A stretch of DNA of 64,000 bases from Bradyrhizobium sp. ISRA464 (GTDB lineage: Bacteria > Pseudomonadota > Alphaproteobacteria > Rhizobiales > Xanthobacteraceae). The translations under genes and the position numbers were made by a program. The DNA lies in the NCBI RefSeq assembly GCF_029910095.1, contig NZ_CP094526.1:3720001-3784000 (forward strand), written 5' to 3'. Within the stretch, counting starts at the first letter, position 1, and each line of letters starts with the position of its first letter. Shown here piece after piece: positions 35,065 through 45,708 of the stretch. Below the pieces are notes generated by a model. That model was not told the DNA's origin and ran no database searches. It was given only the letters and a program-made list of their open reading frames with translations.

Positions 35065-35098
35065 AAAGGCCCGGACATTGCTCCGGGCCTTTGCTTTT
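35065..35098 (+). terminator. Intrinsic terminator after rpoZ
   Basis: AAAGGCCCGGA (35065-35075) pairs perfectly with TCCGGGCCTTT (35082-35092) around a 6-nt loop, followed by GCTTTT. It ends 37 nt after the rpoZ stop and well before the rsh start. Confidence 0.9.
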
Positions 35099-35241
35099 GT
35101 TGACAATTTTGCTGTTACGGTGCGTCCTATGGGGGCGCGGGAAATTGAACGTTCTGGCCCCATGCGGGGTGCAGCTTCATTCGAAGGCGCACTAGATTGG
35201 ATAGAGAGGGCCCTCTGGCCCGCGCGAAAGGCAGTGCGTCC

Positions 35242-37533
35242 ATGGTTTATCGGCGCCGGAGTTCCAGCCAGATGCAGGCTGCGACCGAGACAGTCGCGGT
35301 GGCGCCGGCGTCGTCCACGGCGGAGAAGCCGGCCAGACCGAGGGCGCGGATGATGCGGCAATATGACCTCGTCGAGCGCGTCCGCTCCTACAACCCCGAC
35401 ACCAACGAAGACCTGCTGAACCGCGCCTATGTCTACGCCATGAAGGCGCATGGCGCCCAGACGCGCGCCTCCGGCGACCCCTATTTCTCGCATCCGCTCG
35501 AGGTCGCCGCGATCCTGACCAACCTCAAGCTCGATGATGCCACGATCGTTGCCGCGCTGCTGCACGACACAATCGAGGATACCGAGGCGACACGGGCCGA
35601 GATCGATCATGTGTTCGGTCATGAAATCGGCGCGCTGGTCGAGGGCCTGACCAAGCTGAAGCGGCTGGAGCTGGTGTCGCGCGAGGCCAAGCAGGCCGAG
35701 AACCTGCGCAAGCTGCTGCTTGCGATCGCCGACGACGTTCGCGTGCTCCTGGTCAAGCTTGCCGACCGCCTGCACAACATGCGTACGCTGGAGTTTGTGC
35801 CGCCGGCGTCGCGCCGCCGCATCGCCGAGGAAACGCTCGATATCTATGCGCCGCTCGCGGGCCGCATGGGCATGCAGGAAATGCGCGGGGAGCTGGAGGA
35901 CCTCTCGTTCTTCGTGCTCGATCCCGAGGCCTATGCGGTGGTCAAGCAGCGGCTCGATGCTCTGGCCGACCGCAACCGCAACCTGATCGGCGAGATCGAA
36001 ACCCAGCTTTCCAAGAACCTGCAGAAGAACGGCATCACCGCGCGGGTCTTCGGCCGCCGCAAGCAGCCGTTTTCGATCTGGACCAAGATGGAGCGCAAGT
36101 CGATCGGCTTCGAGCAGCTGTCCGACATCTACGGCTTCCGCGTCATCCTCGACGATATCGGTGCCTGCTACCGTGCGCTCGGCATCGTCCACACGACCTG
36201 GCCGGTCGTGCCGGGCCGCTTCAAAGATTACATCTCGACGCCGAAGCAGAACGATTACCGTTCGATCCACACCACCGTGATCGGGCCGGGTAAGCAGCGC
36301 GTCGAGCTGCAGATCCGCACCGAGGAGATGAACCAGATCGCCGAGTTCGGTATCGCGGCGCACGCCTTCTACAAGGAAGGGGCGGGCTCGCCGAACGAGC
36401 GGCTGAAGCACGAGTCCAATGCCTTCGCCTGGCTGCGCCACACCATCGGCATCCTCTCGGATAGCGCCAACCCGGAAGAGTTCCTGGAGCACACCAAGCT
36501 GGAACTGTTCCATGACCAGGTGTTCTGCTTCACGCCGAAGGGCAAGCTGATCGCGCTGCCGCGCCAGGCCACGGTGGTCGACTTCGCCTATGCGGTGCAC
36601 ACCGACGTCGGCAACAGCGCGGTCGGGTGCAAGATCAACGGCAAGTTCGCGCCATTGTCCTCCGAGCTGCAGAACGGCGACGAGGTCGAGGTTCTCACCT
36701 CGAAGGCGCAGTCGGCCCCGCCGTCGGCCTGGGAGGCGCTGGCCGTCACCGGCAAGGCGCGCGCCGCGATCCGGCGCGCCACCCGCAACGCGGTGCGCGA
36801 CCAGTATGCCGGCCTGGGCCGCCGTATCGTCGACCGCCTGTTTGCCCGCGCCAAGATCGAATATGCCGACGACAAGCTGAAGGGCGCGCTGCCGCGGCTG
36901 GCGCGCACCTCGATCGAGGACGTCATGGCGTCGGTCGGGCGCGGCGAGATCAAGGCCTCCGACGTCGCGCGCGCGATGTATCCCGACTACAAGGAAGAGC
37001 GACTGGTGCGCTATGGCACCTCGAAGGGGCTCGCCGCCAAGCTGAAGACGCAGACCACGCCGCATCCGGCGCGCGCCGCCACGGTGATCCCGGTGCGCGG
37101 CATCAATTCCGACCTGCCGGTGAAGTTCGCGCCGAATGGCGGCGCGGTGCCGGGCGATCGCATCGTCGGCATCGTCACGCCGGGTGAGGGGATCACGATC
37201 TATCCGATCCAGTCGCCGGCGCTGAAGGACTTTGAGGAGCAGCCGGAGCGTTGGCTCGACGTGCGCTGGGACGTTGACGAGACCATGCCGCAGCGCTTCC
37301 CGGCGCGAATCCTGGTCCACAACGTCAACGAGCCCGGCAGTCTTGCCCAGATCGCAACCGTGATCGCCGAGCACGACGGCAATATCGACAACATCCATAT
37401 GTCACGCCGGTCCCCCGATTTCACGGAGCTGACCATCGATCTCGAGGTCTATGACCTCAAGCATCTCAGCGCTATCATCGCCCAGTTGCGCGCCAAGGCC
37501 GTCGTCGCTCGGGTCGAGCGCGTCAATGGGTAG
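35242..37533 (+). CDS. rsh: Bifunctional (p)ppGpp synthetase/hydrolase (Rsh)
   Basis: A 763-residue cytoplasmic enzyme that makes and degrades the stringent-response alarmone. From the N-terminus there is the HD hydrolase domain (FSHPLEVAAILTNL, ALLHDTIEDTEAT, KLADRLHNMRTLE), the synthetase domain (RKQPFSIWTKMERKSIGF, DIYGFRVI, YISTPKQNDYRSIHTTV), a TGS domain (VFCFTPKGKLIALP) and a C-terminal ACT domain (NEPGSLAQIATVIAEHDGNI). Both activities appear intact, consistent with the single Rsh usual in this group. The ATG at 35242 is preferred; the frame extends 15 codons upstream. Confidence 0.95.
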   Translation: MVYRRRSSSQMQAATETVAVAPASSTAEKPARPRARMMRQYDLVERVRSYNPDTNEDLLNRAYVYAMKAHGAQTRASGDPYFSHPLEVAAILTNLKLDDATIVAALLHDTIEDTEATRAEIDHVFGHEIGALVEGLTKLKRLELVSREAKQAENLRKLLLAIADDVRVLLVKLADRLHNMRTLEFVPPASRRRIAEETLDIYAPLAGRMGMQEMRGELEDLSFFVLDPEAYAVVKQRLDALADRNRNLIGEIETQLSKNLQKNGITARVFGRRKQPFSIWTKMERKSIGFEQLSDIYGFRVILDDIGACYRALGIVHTTWPVVPGRFKDYISTPKQNDYRSIHTTVIGPGKQRVELQIRTEEMNQIAEFGIAAHAFYKEGAGSPNERLKHESNAFAWLRHTIGILSDSANPEEFLEHTKLELFHDQVFCFTPKGKLIALPRQATVVDFAYAVHTDVGNSAVGCKINGKFAPLSSELQNGDEVEVLTSKAQSAPPSAWEALAVTGKARAAIRRATRNAVRDQYAGLGRRIVDRLFARAKIEYADDKLKGALPRLARTSIEDVMASVGRGEIKASDVARAMYPDYKEERLVRYGTSKGLAAKLKTQTTPHPARAATVIPVRGINSDLPVKFAPNGGAVPGDRIVGIVTPGEGITIYPIQSPALKDFEEQPERWLDVRWDVDETMPQRFPARILVHNVNEPGSLAQIATVIAEHDGNIDNIHMSRRSPDFTELTIDLEVYDLKHLSAIIAQLRAKAVVARVERVNG

Positions 37534-37552
37534 GCTTGCACACGTCATCGAT

Positions 37553-37655
37553 CCTCATGGTGAGGAGGCGCGTTTAGCGCCGTCTCGAACCATGCGGCCA
37601 GAGGCGGGCCCGCATCCTTCGAGACGCGGCGAAGGCGCCGCTCCTCAGGATGAGG
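37553..37655. repeat. Dispersed palindromic repeat, family A (copy 2)
   Basis: CCTCATGGTGAGG at the left and CCTCAGGATGAGG at the right bracket the GTCTCGAACCATG and GCATCCTTCGAGAC segments; this is the family A unit seen at 13216-13315 in reverse orientation. It fills the rsh-pdxJ gap. Confidence 0.75.
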
Positions 37656-37689
37656 GATAACTCAACCGGTTTGTCAGAGGGTCATTTTG

Positions 37690-38460
37690 ATGTCTGCTCC
37701 TCCGCTGCGCCTCGGCGTCAATGTTGATCACGTTGCGACCCTGCGCAATGCGCGGGGCGGCGCGCGGCCCGATCCGGTGCGTTTGGCGCTTGCGGCGATC
37801 GCGGCCGGGGCCGACGGCATCACCGCGCATCTGCGCGAGGATCGCCGGCATATCCGCGACGAGGACATGGCCCGGCTGAAGGCCGAAATATCCAAGCCGT
37901 TGAACTTCGAGATGGCCGCGACCGACGACATGCTGCGGATTTCGCTCACCACCAAGCCGCACGCCGTCTGCCTTGTGCCGGAGCGGCGCCAGGAGCTTAC
38001 CACCGAAGGCGGTCTCGACGTGGTCGGCCAGCGCAATGCGCTCGCGCCCTTCATTGCGCGACTCAGCGATGCCGGCATCCGGGTCTCGCTGTTCATCGCC
38101 GCCGATCCGAGGCAGATCGAAATGGCCGCGAAATTGAAGGCGCCGGTGATCGAGATCCACACCGGCGGCTGGTGCGACGCCGTGCTCGACGGCCACAAGG
38201 ACAAGGCCGAGGCCGAATGGAAGCGGATCGTCGAGGGGGCCAGGCTCGCGAATGCCGCGGGGCTCGAGGTCCATGCCGGCCATGGCCTCGACTATGAGAC
38301 CACCGAGACGATCTCGGCGCTGCCCGAGATTCGCGAGCTCAACATCGGCTATTTCATGATGGGCGAGGCGCTGTTTGTCGGCATTGCGGAGACCGTCCGC
38401 GCGATGCGCGCGGCGATGGATCGCGGACGCGCCAAGGCGAAGGGCGCTGTCAGCGCATGA
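37690..38460 (+). CDS. pdxJ: Pyridoxine 5'-phosphate synthase
   Basis: A 256-residue TIM-barrel enzyme that joins deoxyxylulose 5-phosphate and 3-amino-2-oxopropyl phosphate to form pyridoxine phosphate. Signatures are [46 protein letters not shown] and the C-terminal phosphate-binding [16 protein letters not shown]. The ATG at 37690 is used rather than the TTG before it. Its stop overlaps acpS by 4 nt (ATGA), a conserved pairing. Confidence 0.97.
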   Translation: MSAPPLRLGVNVDHVATLRNARGGARPDPVRLALAAIAAGADGITAHLREDRRHIRDEDMARLKAEISKPLNFEMAATDDMLRISLTTKPHAVCLVPERRQELTTEGGLDVVGQRNALAPFIARLSDAGIRVSLFIAADPRQIEMAAKLKAPVIEIHTGGWCDAVLDGHKDKAEAEWKRIVEGARLANAAGLEVHAGHGLDYETTETISALPEIRELNIGYFMMGEALFVGIAETVRAMRAAMDRGRAKAKGAVSA

Positions 38461-38873
38461 TCATCGGCATCGGCTCCGACCTGATCGACATCACCCGAGT
38501 CGCCAAGGTGATCGAGCGGCACGGCGAGCGCTTCCTCGAACGCATCTTCACCGACGCGGAAAGGGCCAAGGCGATGCGCCGTACCAAGAGCGAGAAGATG
38601 GTGGTCGCGACCTACGCCAAGCGCTTCGCCGCCAAGGAGGCGTGTTCCAAGGCGCTCGGGACCGGCATCCGGCGCGGAGTGTGGTGGAAGGACATGGGCG
38701 TGGTGAACCTGCCAGGAGGGCGGCCGACCATGCAACTGACGGGCGGGGCGCTGGCGCGGCTGCAGGAGCTGACGCCCGATGGCCTAGAGGCCAGGATCGA
38801 TCTCTCGATCACCGATGATTGGCCGCTCGCTCAGGCCTTCGTCATAATTTCGGCTGTTGCCCCCGCCAAATAA
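38457..38873 (+). CDS. acpS: Holo-[acyl-carrier-protein] synthase
   Basis: A 138-residue phosphopantetheinyl transferase that activates acyl carrier protein using CoA. The metal-binding Asp is in [14 protein letters not shown] and the Glu in [15 protein letters not shown]. The start is in the ATGA overlap with pdxJ. Around its stop, GCCCCGC and GCGGGGC can pair across the AAATAA that includes the stop codon, a hairpin without a T-run. Confidence 0.95.
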   Translation: MIIGIGSDLIDITRVAKVIERHGERFLERIFTDAERAKAMRRTKSEKMVVATYAKRFAAKEACSKALGTGIRRGVWWKDMGVVNLPGGRPTMQLTGGALARLQELTPDGLEARIDLSITDDWPLAQAFVIISAVAPAK

Positions 38874-39159
38874 GCGGGGCAGCCCGCGGGGGCACCAGAA
38901 ACCTTCAGAAAACTAAAAAATCATTGATATTTCAATGGATTGTGAAGTTTTTGCGCGGCGATTGATTGCGTGCGTGCGAACAACCGTCTAAAACGCCGCA
39001 GGGTTAGCATCGAGCGAGACGCGGATTCGGGTTTACGCCGGAATTTGCCCTCAAGATCAGAATCAAGGCCATTTTCCTCACGCGAGGATCGCACGCTTCG
39101 CGGGAAGAGAACGTTCTGCCACCGCGTGGGCACCAAAGCTCGCGGGAATTGGGAAAGCA

Positions 39160-39918
39160 ATGAGCGCGACCACCGGGACCAAATCTGAAAGCGGCTTGGG
39201 CGAAACCATCCGCGTCGTCATCCACGCTCTGCTGATCGCGCTCGTCATCCGGACCTTCCTGTTCCAGCCGTTCAACATCCCCTCAGGCTCGATGAAAGCG
39301 ACACTGCTGGTCGGCGACTACCTCTTCGTATCGAAATACTCCTACGGCTACAGCCACTATTCGATCCCGCTGTCGCCGCCGCTGTTTTCCGGGCGCGTTT
39401 TCGGCTCCAGCCCGAATCGCGGCGACATTGTCGTGTTCCGACTGCCCAAGGACGACACCACCGACTACATCAAGCGCGTGATCGGCCTGCCGGGCGACCG
39501 TATCCAGATGAAGGAGGGACTGCTTTACATCAATGACGTCCCGGTCAAGCGCGAGCGTCTGAGCGACTTCGTCGGTGAGGACCCCTGCGGCTCGGACGCC
39601 ACCGCCCGCGTCAAGCGGTGGAAGGAGACGCTCCCGAACGGCGTCAGCTATGAGACGCTCGATTGCGTCGACAACGGGTTCTACGACAACACCAACGTCT
39701 ACACCGTGCCCGAAGGTCACTTCTTCATGATGGGCGACAACCGCGACAATTCGACCGACAGCCGCGTGCTGTCGGCGGTCGGCTACGTGCCGCTCGAAAA
39801 CATTGTCGGCCGGGCCCAGATGATCTTCTTCTCGATCGCTGAGGGCGAGCACGCCTGGATGTTCTGGCGCTGGCCCACCGCCGTGCGGTGGAATCGCATA
39901 TTCTCTATCGTGCGATGA
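39160..39918 (+). CDS. lepB: Signal peptidase I
   Basis: A 252-residue inner-membrane protease that removes signal peptides on the periplasmic side. One N-terminal membrane helix (VIHALLIALVIRTFLF) is followed by the catalytic Ser in PSGSMKATLLVGDYLFVSK (about residue 44) and the general-base Lys in DYIKRVIGLPGDRI, then MMGDNRDNSTDSR near the C-terminus. Its TGA overlaps the rnc ATG, forming the conserved lepB-rnc-era operon. Confidence 0.97.
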   Translation: MSATTGTKSESGLGETIRVVIHALLIALVIRTFLFQPFNIPSGSMKATLLVGDYLFVSKYSYGYSHYSIPLSPPLFSGRVFGSSPNRGDIVVFRLPKDDTTDYIKRVIGLPGDRIQMKEGLLYINDVPVKRERLSDFVGEDPCGSDATARVKRWKETLPNGVSYETLDCVDNGFYDNTNVYTVPEGHFFMMGDNRDNSTDSRVLSAVGYVPLENIVGRAQMIFFSIAEGEHAWMFWRWPTAVRWNRIFSIVR

Positions 39919-40736
39919 ACGACGAGACATCAGCCATCAAGGATCAACCGCCACCCGGTGAGCCGAACCCGACGCCTGCCGCCGGCGGTGAGGCCGCGCC
40001 GAAGAAGCGGCGCAGCAAGGCCGCCAGGGCCGCGGAAGAAAAGGCCGCGATCGCGGGCACCGAGGCGCGCATCGGGTACAAGTTCGCCGATCCCGCGTTG
40101 CTGACCACCGCGTTCACCCACGTCTCCGCGCTCAAGCCCGCCACCCGCAACCGCGCCGACAGCTACCAGCGCCTCGAATTTCTCGGCGATCACGTGCTCG
40201 GGCTGATCGTCTCCGACATGCTGTTCCGCGCCTTTCCGAAGGCCGACGAGGGCGAATTGTCGAAGCGGCTCGCCGATCTCGTGCGCAAGGAAAGCTGCGC
40301 CGACGTCGCCAAATCGCTCGGCCTGCTCGACGACATCAAGCTCGGCATGGTGAAGGCGGTCGAGGGAGCGCGTTTGCGCAAATCGGTGCTCGGCGACATC
40401 TGCGAGGCCGTGATCGGCGCGATCTATCTCGACGGCGGCTACGAGGCCGCGCGTCAGTTCGTCGAGCGCAACTGGACCGAGCGGATGCACAAGCCTCGCC
40501 GCCCGCTGCGCGATCCTAAGACCGTGCTGCAGGAATGGGCCCAGGGCAAGGGATTGCCGACGCCGGTCTATCGCGAGGTCGAGCGCACCGGCCCACATCA
40601 CGATCCGCAATTCCGCGTCGCCGTCGACCTGCCGGGATTGGCGTCGGCCGAGGGCCTGGGCGGCAACAAGCGCGCGGCAGAGAAGGCGGCGGCCTCGGCG
40701 ATGATCGAGCGCGAGGGCGTCGGTACCAATGACTGA
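39915..40736 (+). CDS. rnc: Ribonuclease III
   Basis: A 273-residue double-strand-specific endoribonuclease acting in rRNA and mRNA processing. It has an unusual 45-residue Pro/Ala/Lys-rich N-terminal extension, then the catalytic domain with YQRLEFLGDHVLGL and the acidic SVLGDICEAVIGAIYLDGG, then a dsRNA-binding domain (DPKTVLQEWAQGKGLPTPVY, GGNKRAAEKAAASAMI). The ATG at 39915 overlaps the lepB stop; its own stop overlaps era by 8 nt. Confidence 0.96.
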   Translation: MNDETSAIKDQPPPGEPNPTPAAGGEAAPKKRRSKAARAAEEKAAIAGTEARIGYKFADPALLTTAFTHVSALKPATRNRADSYQRLEFLGDHVLGLIVSDMLFRAFPKADEGELSKRLADLVRKESCADVAKSLGLLDDIKLGMVKAVEGARLRKSVLGDICEAVIGAIYLDGGYEAARQFVERNWTERMHKPRRPLRDPKTVLQEWAQGKGLPTPVYREVERTGPHHDPQFRVAVDLPGLASAEGLGGNKRAAEKAAASAMIEREGVGTND

Positions 40737-41652
40737 TCAGGCCAAAGGGCAGGGGTCCGCGACGCGCTGCGGGTTCGTCGCGCTGATCGGCGCTCCCAAT
40801 GTCGGCAAGTCGACGCTGGTCAACGCGCTGGTCGGCTCCAAGGTCACCATCGTCTCGCGCAAGGTGCAGACCACGCGCGCGCTGATCCGCGGCATTGTGA
40901 TCGAGGGCAATGCGCAGATCATCCTGGTCGACACGCCCGGCATCTTCGCACCGCGGCGCCGGCTCGACCGCGCCATGGTGTCGACTGCCTGGAGCGGCGC
41001 CCATGACGCCGATCTCGTCTGCGTGCTGCTCGACGCCAAGTCGGGCCTCGACGAGGAGGCGAACGCAATCCTCGGCAAGCTCGAGACCGTCGGGCATCCG
41101 AAGATCCTGGTGCTGAACAAGATCGACCTCGTGCCGCGCGAAAAGCTGCTGGCGCTGGCCCAGGCGGCCAACGAGCGGATGCGCTTCGAACGGACGTTCA
41201 TGATCTCCGCGCTGTCCGGCGATGGCGTTGCCGATTTGCGCCAGACGCTGGCGACGATGGTGCCGGAGGGGCCGTTCCTGTACCCCGAGGACCAGATGTC
41301 GGATGCGCCGATGCGGCACCTTGCGGCGGAGATCACGCGCGAGAAGATCTACGGCCACCTGCACCAGGAACTGCCGTACCAGTCGACCGTCGAGACCGAT
41401 AGCTGGACCGACCGCAAGGACGGTTCGATCCGGATCGAGCAGACGATCTTCGTCGAGCGTGAGAGCCAGCGGAAGATCGTGCTCGGCAAGGGCGGCGCCA
41501 CCATCAAGTCGATCGGCGCGGACTCGCGCAAGGAGATCGCCGAGATCATGGGCGTGCCCGTGCATCTCTTCCTGTTCGTCAAGGTGCGCGAGAACTGGGG
41601 CGACGACCCGGACCGTTACAGGGAAATGGGACTGGACTTCCCCAAGGAATAA
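40729..41652 (+). CDS. era: GTPase Era
   Basis: A 307-residue essential GTPase that assists 16S rRNA maturation and 30S assembly. The G motifs are GAPNVGKSTLVN (G1), VDTPGIF (G3), VLNKIDLV (G4) and SALSG (G5). The C-terminal KH domain is seen in KIVLGKGGATIKSIGADSRKEI. It is the last member of lepB-rnc-era and is followed 15 nt later by a membrane protein gene. Confidence 0.97.
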   Translation: MTDQAKGQGSATRCGFVALIGAPNVGKSTLVNALVGSKVTIVSRKVQTTRALIRGIVIEGNAQIILVDTPGIFAPRRRLDRAMVSTAWSGAHDADLVCVLLDAKSGLDEEANAILGKLETVGHPKILVLNKIDLVPREKLLALAQAANERMRFERTFMISALSGDGVADLRQTLATMVPEGPFLYPEDQMSDAPMRHLAAEITREKIYGHLHQELPYQSTVETDSWTDRKDGSIRIEQTIFVERESQRKIVLGKGGATIKSIGADSRKEIAEIMGVPVHLFLFVKVRENWGDDPDRYREMGLDFPKE

Positions 41653-41667
41653 GAACCGGCGTGTGCG

Positions 41668-42048
41668 ATGAACGTGCCTAGAAACGTGCTGTGGTTTGAA
41701 GTGCTGCTCTATCTCTCGCTGACGCTGGATGCGTTGTCTGTGGCGTTCCAGGACCGCACGCCGAACAATGAGATGACCGATCAGATGATCATGGTGGCGA
41801 CGCTGATGGCCGGCGGCATGATCCTGCTGCTGATGTATTTCGTCTGGCTTGCCGCGCAGCGCCGCAAGAACTGGCCGCGCTGGGCGCTGGCCGCGGCGCT
41901 GGTGCTGTCGGTGATCTCCCTGGTGCAGGTGATCGGCGACCGCGGCGTTGAGCTCGACAGCGGCATCGAAGTGGTGTCCTGCATCCTGACCACGGCGGGG
42001 CTCTATTTCTCCTTCACCGGCGATGCGCAGGGCTGGTTCAACGCGTGA
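41668..42048 (+). CDS. Hypothetical four-helix membrane protein (126 aa)
   Basis: A 126-residue protein with about four hydrophobic segments (VLWFEVLLYLSLTLDAL, MIMVATLMAGGMILLLMYFVWLA, WALAAALVLSVISLVQVI, VSCILTTAGLYFSF). No catalytic motif. It lies 15 nt after era and 137 nt before recO on the same strand, so it is probably co-transcribed with the era operon. Function unknown. Confidence 0.8.
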   Translation: MNVPRNVLWFEVLLYLSLTLDALSVAFQDRTPNNEMTDQMIMVATLMAGGMILLLMYFVWLAAQRRKNWPRWALAAALVLSVISLVQVIGDRGVELDSGIEVVSCILTTAGLYFSFTGDAQGWFNA

Positions 42049-42185
42049 AGCCGGCCGAGCGGGTTGGCCAACTGAGTCGGCCGCCCACGAGCGCGGGGCG
42101 AAGATGTGGCCCGCCCTTGTAACTTCCTGGCGATATCGGCGGATTGCGCTGCGCCAGTCCGCCCTGCGATGATACATTCGCAATC

Positions 42186-42935
42186 ATGGAATGGACCGAC
42201 GAAGGCATCGTGCTGGGCGTGCGGCGGCATGGCGAATCCTCTGCCATTGTCGAACTGCTGACACGCGGGCACGGCCGCCATCTCGGCCTGGTGCGCGGCG
42301 GCGCCAGCTCGCGGATGCGGCCGCTGCTGCAGCCCGGTAACAACGTCACCGCGGTGTGGCGAGCGCGGCTCGACGAGCATCTCGGCATGTATGCGATCGA
42401 GGGCACGCGGCTGCGCGCGGCGACGCTGCTCGGCTCGTCGCATGGCGTCTACGGCGTAACGCATCTGGCCGCACTGGCGCGGCTGCTGCCGGAGCGCGAT
42501 CCTCATGAAGAGATCTACGAGATGCTGCAGTGGACGCTCGACGATTTCGAGGATGCGGGCATCGCCGCGGTGCATGTGATCCGGTTCGAGCTGGCGATGC
42601 TGGCCGAGCTCGGATTCGGGCTCGATCTGCAAAACTGCGCAGCCACGGGTGCGACCACCGAGCTGATCTACGTCTCGCCGAAATCCGGCGGCGCGGTGTC
42701 GCGCGCAGCCGGCGAACCGTGGCGCGACCGTCTGCTGCCATTGCCGGCCTTCCTGCGTGAGGGCGACGGCGGCGCGAATGCCTGGTCTGAGCAGGACCTG
42801 CTCGACGGCTTCCAGATCACCGGGCTGTTCCTGCTCCGCCACGTGCTGGAGCCGCGCGGGCAGGGCCATTCCGATGCCCGTGATGGGTTTATCAACGCTG
42901 TGACCAAGCGGCGGACGCGGGCGTCAGGGACGTAA
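42186..42935 (+). CDS. recO: DNA repair protein RecO
   Basis: A 249-residue mediator that loads RecA onto SSB-coated gaps. It opens with the OB-fold sequence [24 protein letters not shown] and [23 protein letters not shown], then a helical domain with [16 protein letters not shown] and [21 protein letters not shown]. The start at 42186 corresponds to the usual RecO N-terminus; 14 upstream codons are not family-like. Position after era is typical. Confidence 0.94.
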   Translation: MEWTDEGIVLGVRRHGESSAIVELLTRGHGRHLGLVRGGASSRMRPLLQPGNNVTAVWRARLDEHLGMYAIEGTRLRAATLLGSSHGVYGVTHLAALARLLPERDPHEEIYEMLQWTLDDFEDAGIAAVHVIRFELAMLAELGFGLDLQNCAATGATTELIYVSPKSGGAVSRAAGEPWRDRLLPLPAFLREGDGGANAWSEQDLLDGFQITGLFLLRHVLEPRGQGHSDARDGFINAVTKRRTRASGT

Positions 42936-43104
42936 GCGAGCGAGGCAACGGCCAAACGCCGGGGTCCGTCAGGCTCGTTGAGTTCGTCCAGTTCCTTTCG
43001 GCTGCATCGCTTCGACGTTCCCGCGCCCCTGTCATGCGCGCCAGGACAGGGAACCAGATCGCCCCGTGGTGCGTTTCGGCTTGGTTCCATCGATGGGGCG
43101 GCTG

Positions 43105-43362
43105 ATGTATCTTCGGGGAATTCTGATTTCGGCGGCGCTGCTGACGTTGGCGCCGGATGCAATCGCTGGTGAGCGGCATGGCGTGATCCGCCGCGTCTCC
43201 TGCACGTTGGTTCGCTACTACGTCGCCAAATACTCGGCCGCGGCTGCCGAAAGCTGGGCGCGAGCCCACGGTGCAACCGACGCCGAGATCGACGTCGCCC
43301 GCCGTTGCCTCAACGAAGCCCCCGTCGAGACCCTGCAGGCGGTCAACCAGTTCGCGCAATAA
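43105..43362 (+). CDS. Small secreted hypothetical protein (85 aa)
   Basis: An 85-residue protein with a signal peptide (YLRGILISAALLTLAPDAIAG) and a compact mature part with two cysteines (VSCTLVRYYVAKYSAAAAESWARAHGATDAEIDVARRCLNEAP), probably disulfide-linked and periplasmic. The start at 43105 has GGGG six bases before it; in-frame ATG 43093 and GTG 43066 are alternatives. Function unknown. Confidence 0.7.
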   Translation: MYLRGILISAALLTLAPDAIAGERHGVIRRVSCTLVRYYVAKYSAAAAESWARAHGATDAEIDVARRCLNEAPVETLQAVNQFAQ

Positions 43363-43443
43363 TCGCGCGAATCAGGTGCATCGGGGCGCGGCTGACGTGA
43401 TTCGCGTCTTGCCCGATTCACCGGCACGGTTTAACGCCTCCTC

Positions 43444-45699
43444 ATGGGAAAACGACAGCTACCGCCGGAAGAGCCGGCTGAAATCCACGAGGTGCCGCTG
43501 CGTGACGCGCTCGAGGAGCGCTATCTCGCCTATGCGCTCTCGACCATCATGCACCGCGCACTGCCGGACGCCCGCGACGGGCTGAAGCCGGTGCACCGGC
43601 GCATCCTCTACGGCATGCGGCTGTTGCGGCTCGATCCAGGGACCGCCTTCAAGAAATCTGCGAAGATCGTCGGCGATGTGATGGGTTCGTTCCATCCGCA
43701 TGGCGACCAGGCGATCTATGACGCCATGGTGCGTCTGGCGCAGGACTTCAGCTCGCGATATCCGCTGGTCGACGGTCAGGGCAATTTCGGCAATATCGAC
43801 GGCGATAACCCGGCAGCTTATCGCTACACCGAAGCGCGCATGACCGAGGTCGCGCGGCTGCTGCTGGACGGCATCGATGAGGACGGCGTCGAGTTCCGCG
43901 CCAATTACGACGGCCAGTCGAAAGAGCCGGTGGTGCTGCCGGGCGGCTTTCCGAACCTGCTTGCCAATGGCGCGCAAGGCATCGCGGTCGGCATGGCGAC
44001 CGCCATTCCGCCGCACAATGCCGCCGAGCTCTGCGATGCGGCGCTGCATCTGATCGACAAGCCCGACGCGAAGTCGAAGGCGCTGCTGAAATGGGTCAAG
44101 GGCCCGGACTTCCCGACCGGCGGCATCGTCGTTGATTCCAAAGAAGCGATTATCGAGGCCTACACGACGGGCCGCGGCTCGTTCCGCACCCGTGCGCGCT
44201 GGTCGGTGGAAGAGGGCGCCCGCGGCACCTGGGTGGTGGTCGTCACCGAAATTCCGTGGCTGGTGCAGAAGTCGCGCCTCCACGAGAAGATCGTCGAGCT
44301 GCTGGAGCAGAAGAAGCTGCCGCTGGTCGGCGACGTCCGCGACGAATCGGCGGAGGACATCCGCCTCGTCATCGAGCCGAAGTCGCGCACGGTCGATCCT
44401 GCCCTGATGATGGAGTCGCTGTTCCGGCTGACCGAGCTGGAAAGCAGGATCTCGCTGAACCTTAACGTGCTGATCAAGGGCCGCATCCCGAAGGTGGTCG
44501 GCCTTGCCGAAGCCCTGCGCGAATGGCTCGACCATTTGCGCGACGTGCTGATCCGCCGCTCCAATTTCCGCAAGGGCGAGATCGAGCACCGGCTCGAAGT
44601 GCTCGGCGGGCAGCTGATCGCCTATCTGAACCTCGACAGGGTGATCAAGATCATCCGCACCGAGGACGAGCCGAAGCCGGTCTTGATGAAGACCTTCAAG
44701 CTGTCAGAGATCCAGGCCGAGTCGATCCTCAACATGCGCCTGCGCAACTTGCGCCGGCTGGAGGAGATGGAGATCCGCAACGAGGATAAGGAGTTGCGGA
44801 AGGAGCTGAAGGGCATCGAGGGCCTGCTCGGGTCGGAAGCGCAGCAATGGGCAAAGGTCGGCGAGCAGGTCACAAAGGTCCGCGATATTTTCGGGCCCAA
44901 GACTCCGCTCGGCAAGCGCCGCACCACCTTTGCCGACGCGCCGGAGCATGATCTCGCCGCGATCGAGGAGGCCTTCGTCGAGCGCGAGCCGTGCACCGTG
45001 GTGATCTCCGAGAAGGGCTGGGTGCGAACGCTGAAGGGCCATGTCGCCGATCTCTCCGGCCTTGCCTTCAAGACCGACGACAAGCTCGATCACGCCTTCT
45101 TCGCGGAGACGACCTCGAAGCTTCTGCTGTTTGCGACCAATGGCAAGTTCTATTCGCTCGACGTGGCGAAGCTGCCAGGCGGCCGCGGCCATGGCGAGCC
45201 GATCCGCATGTTCATCGACCTCGAGCAGGACGCGGCAATCGTCGCGCTGTTCGTCAACAAGGGCGAGCGCAAGTTCCTGATCGCGAGCAGCGAGGGTCAG
45301 GGCTTCATCGTCAAGGAGGAGGACTGCGTCGGCAACACCCGCAAGGGCAAGCAGGTGCTCAACGTGGAGATGCCGAACGAGGCCCGCGCGATCACCACCG
45401 TGATCGGCGACACCGTTGCCGTGATCGGCACCAACCACAAGATGGTGCTGTTCGGTCTCGACCAGGTGCCGGAAATGGCGCGCGGCCGCGGCGTACGCTT
45501 GCAGAAATACACCAGTGCGGCGCTGTCCGATGTCGCGGTGTTCGATTCCAAGACAGGCCTGACCTGGAAGGATTCCGCCGGCCGCGACCACAGCATGACC
45601 ATGAAGGAACTGGCCGACTGGCGCGGCAACCGCGCCGACGCCGGCCGGCTCGCCCACGGCCTGCCGAAGTCGAACAAGTTCAATCGCGGCGTGGAGTAA
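43444..45699 (+). CDS. parC: DNA topoisomerase IV subunit A
   Basis: A 751-residue type IIA topoisomerase subunit that cleaves DNA to decatenate daughter chromosomes. The winged-helix domain has [17 protein letters not shown], the quinolone region [21 protein letters not shown] and the catalytic Tyr in [12 protein letters not shown] (about residue 128). The C-terminal half holds the pinwheel repeats ([21 protein letters not shown]). Length and the absence of a GyrA box favour ParC over GyrA. The partner parE is not in this window. Confidence 0.95.
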   Translation: MGKRQLPPEEPAEIHEVPLRDALEERYLAYALSTIMHRALPDARDGLKPVHRRILYGMRLLRLDPGTAFKKSAKIVGDVMGSFHPHGDQAIYDAMVRLAQDFSSRYPLVDGQGNFGNIDGDNPAAYRYTEARMTEVARLLLDGIDEDGVEFRANYDGQSKEPVVLPGGFPNLLANGAQGIAVGMATAIPPHNAAELCDAALHLIDKPDAKSKALLKWVKGPDFPTGGIVVDSKEAIIEAYTTGRGSFRTRARWSVEEGARGTWVVVVTEIPWLVQKSRLHEKIVELLEQKKLPLVGDVRDESAEDIRLVIEPKSRTVDPALMMESLFRLTELESRISLNLNVLIKGRIPKVVGLAEALREWLDHLRDVLIRRSNFRKGEIEHRLEVLGGQLIAYLNLDRVIKIIRTEDEPKPVLMKTFKLSEIQAESILNMRLRNLRRLEEMEIRNEDKELRKELKGIEGLLGSEAQQWAKVGEQVTKVRDIFGPKTPLGKRRTTFADAPEHDLAAIEEAFVEREPCTVVISEKGWVRTLKGHVADLSGLAFKTDDKLDHAFFAETTSKLLLFATNGKFYSLDVAKLPGGRGHGEPIRMFIDLEQDAAIVALFVNKGERKFLIASSEGQGFIVKEEDCVGNTRKGKQVLNVEMPNEARAITTVIGDTVAVIGTNHKMVLFGLDQVPEMARGRGVRLQKYTSAALSDVAVFDSKTGLTWKDSAGRDHSMTMKELADWRGNRADAGRLAHGLPKSNKFNRGVE

Positions 45700-45708
45700 A
45701 CAAGGCCT

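Noticed and set aside
34735..37398. 887-codon open frame antisense to rsh (and similar long antisense frames over gatA, gatB, recO, parC)
   Set aside because: These mirror genuine genes on the other strand, have Arg/Asp/Val-rich composition and no recognisable domains; they arise from high G+C codon bias.
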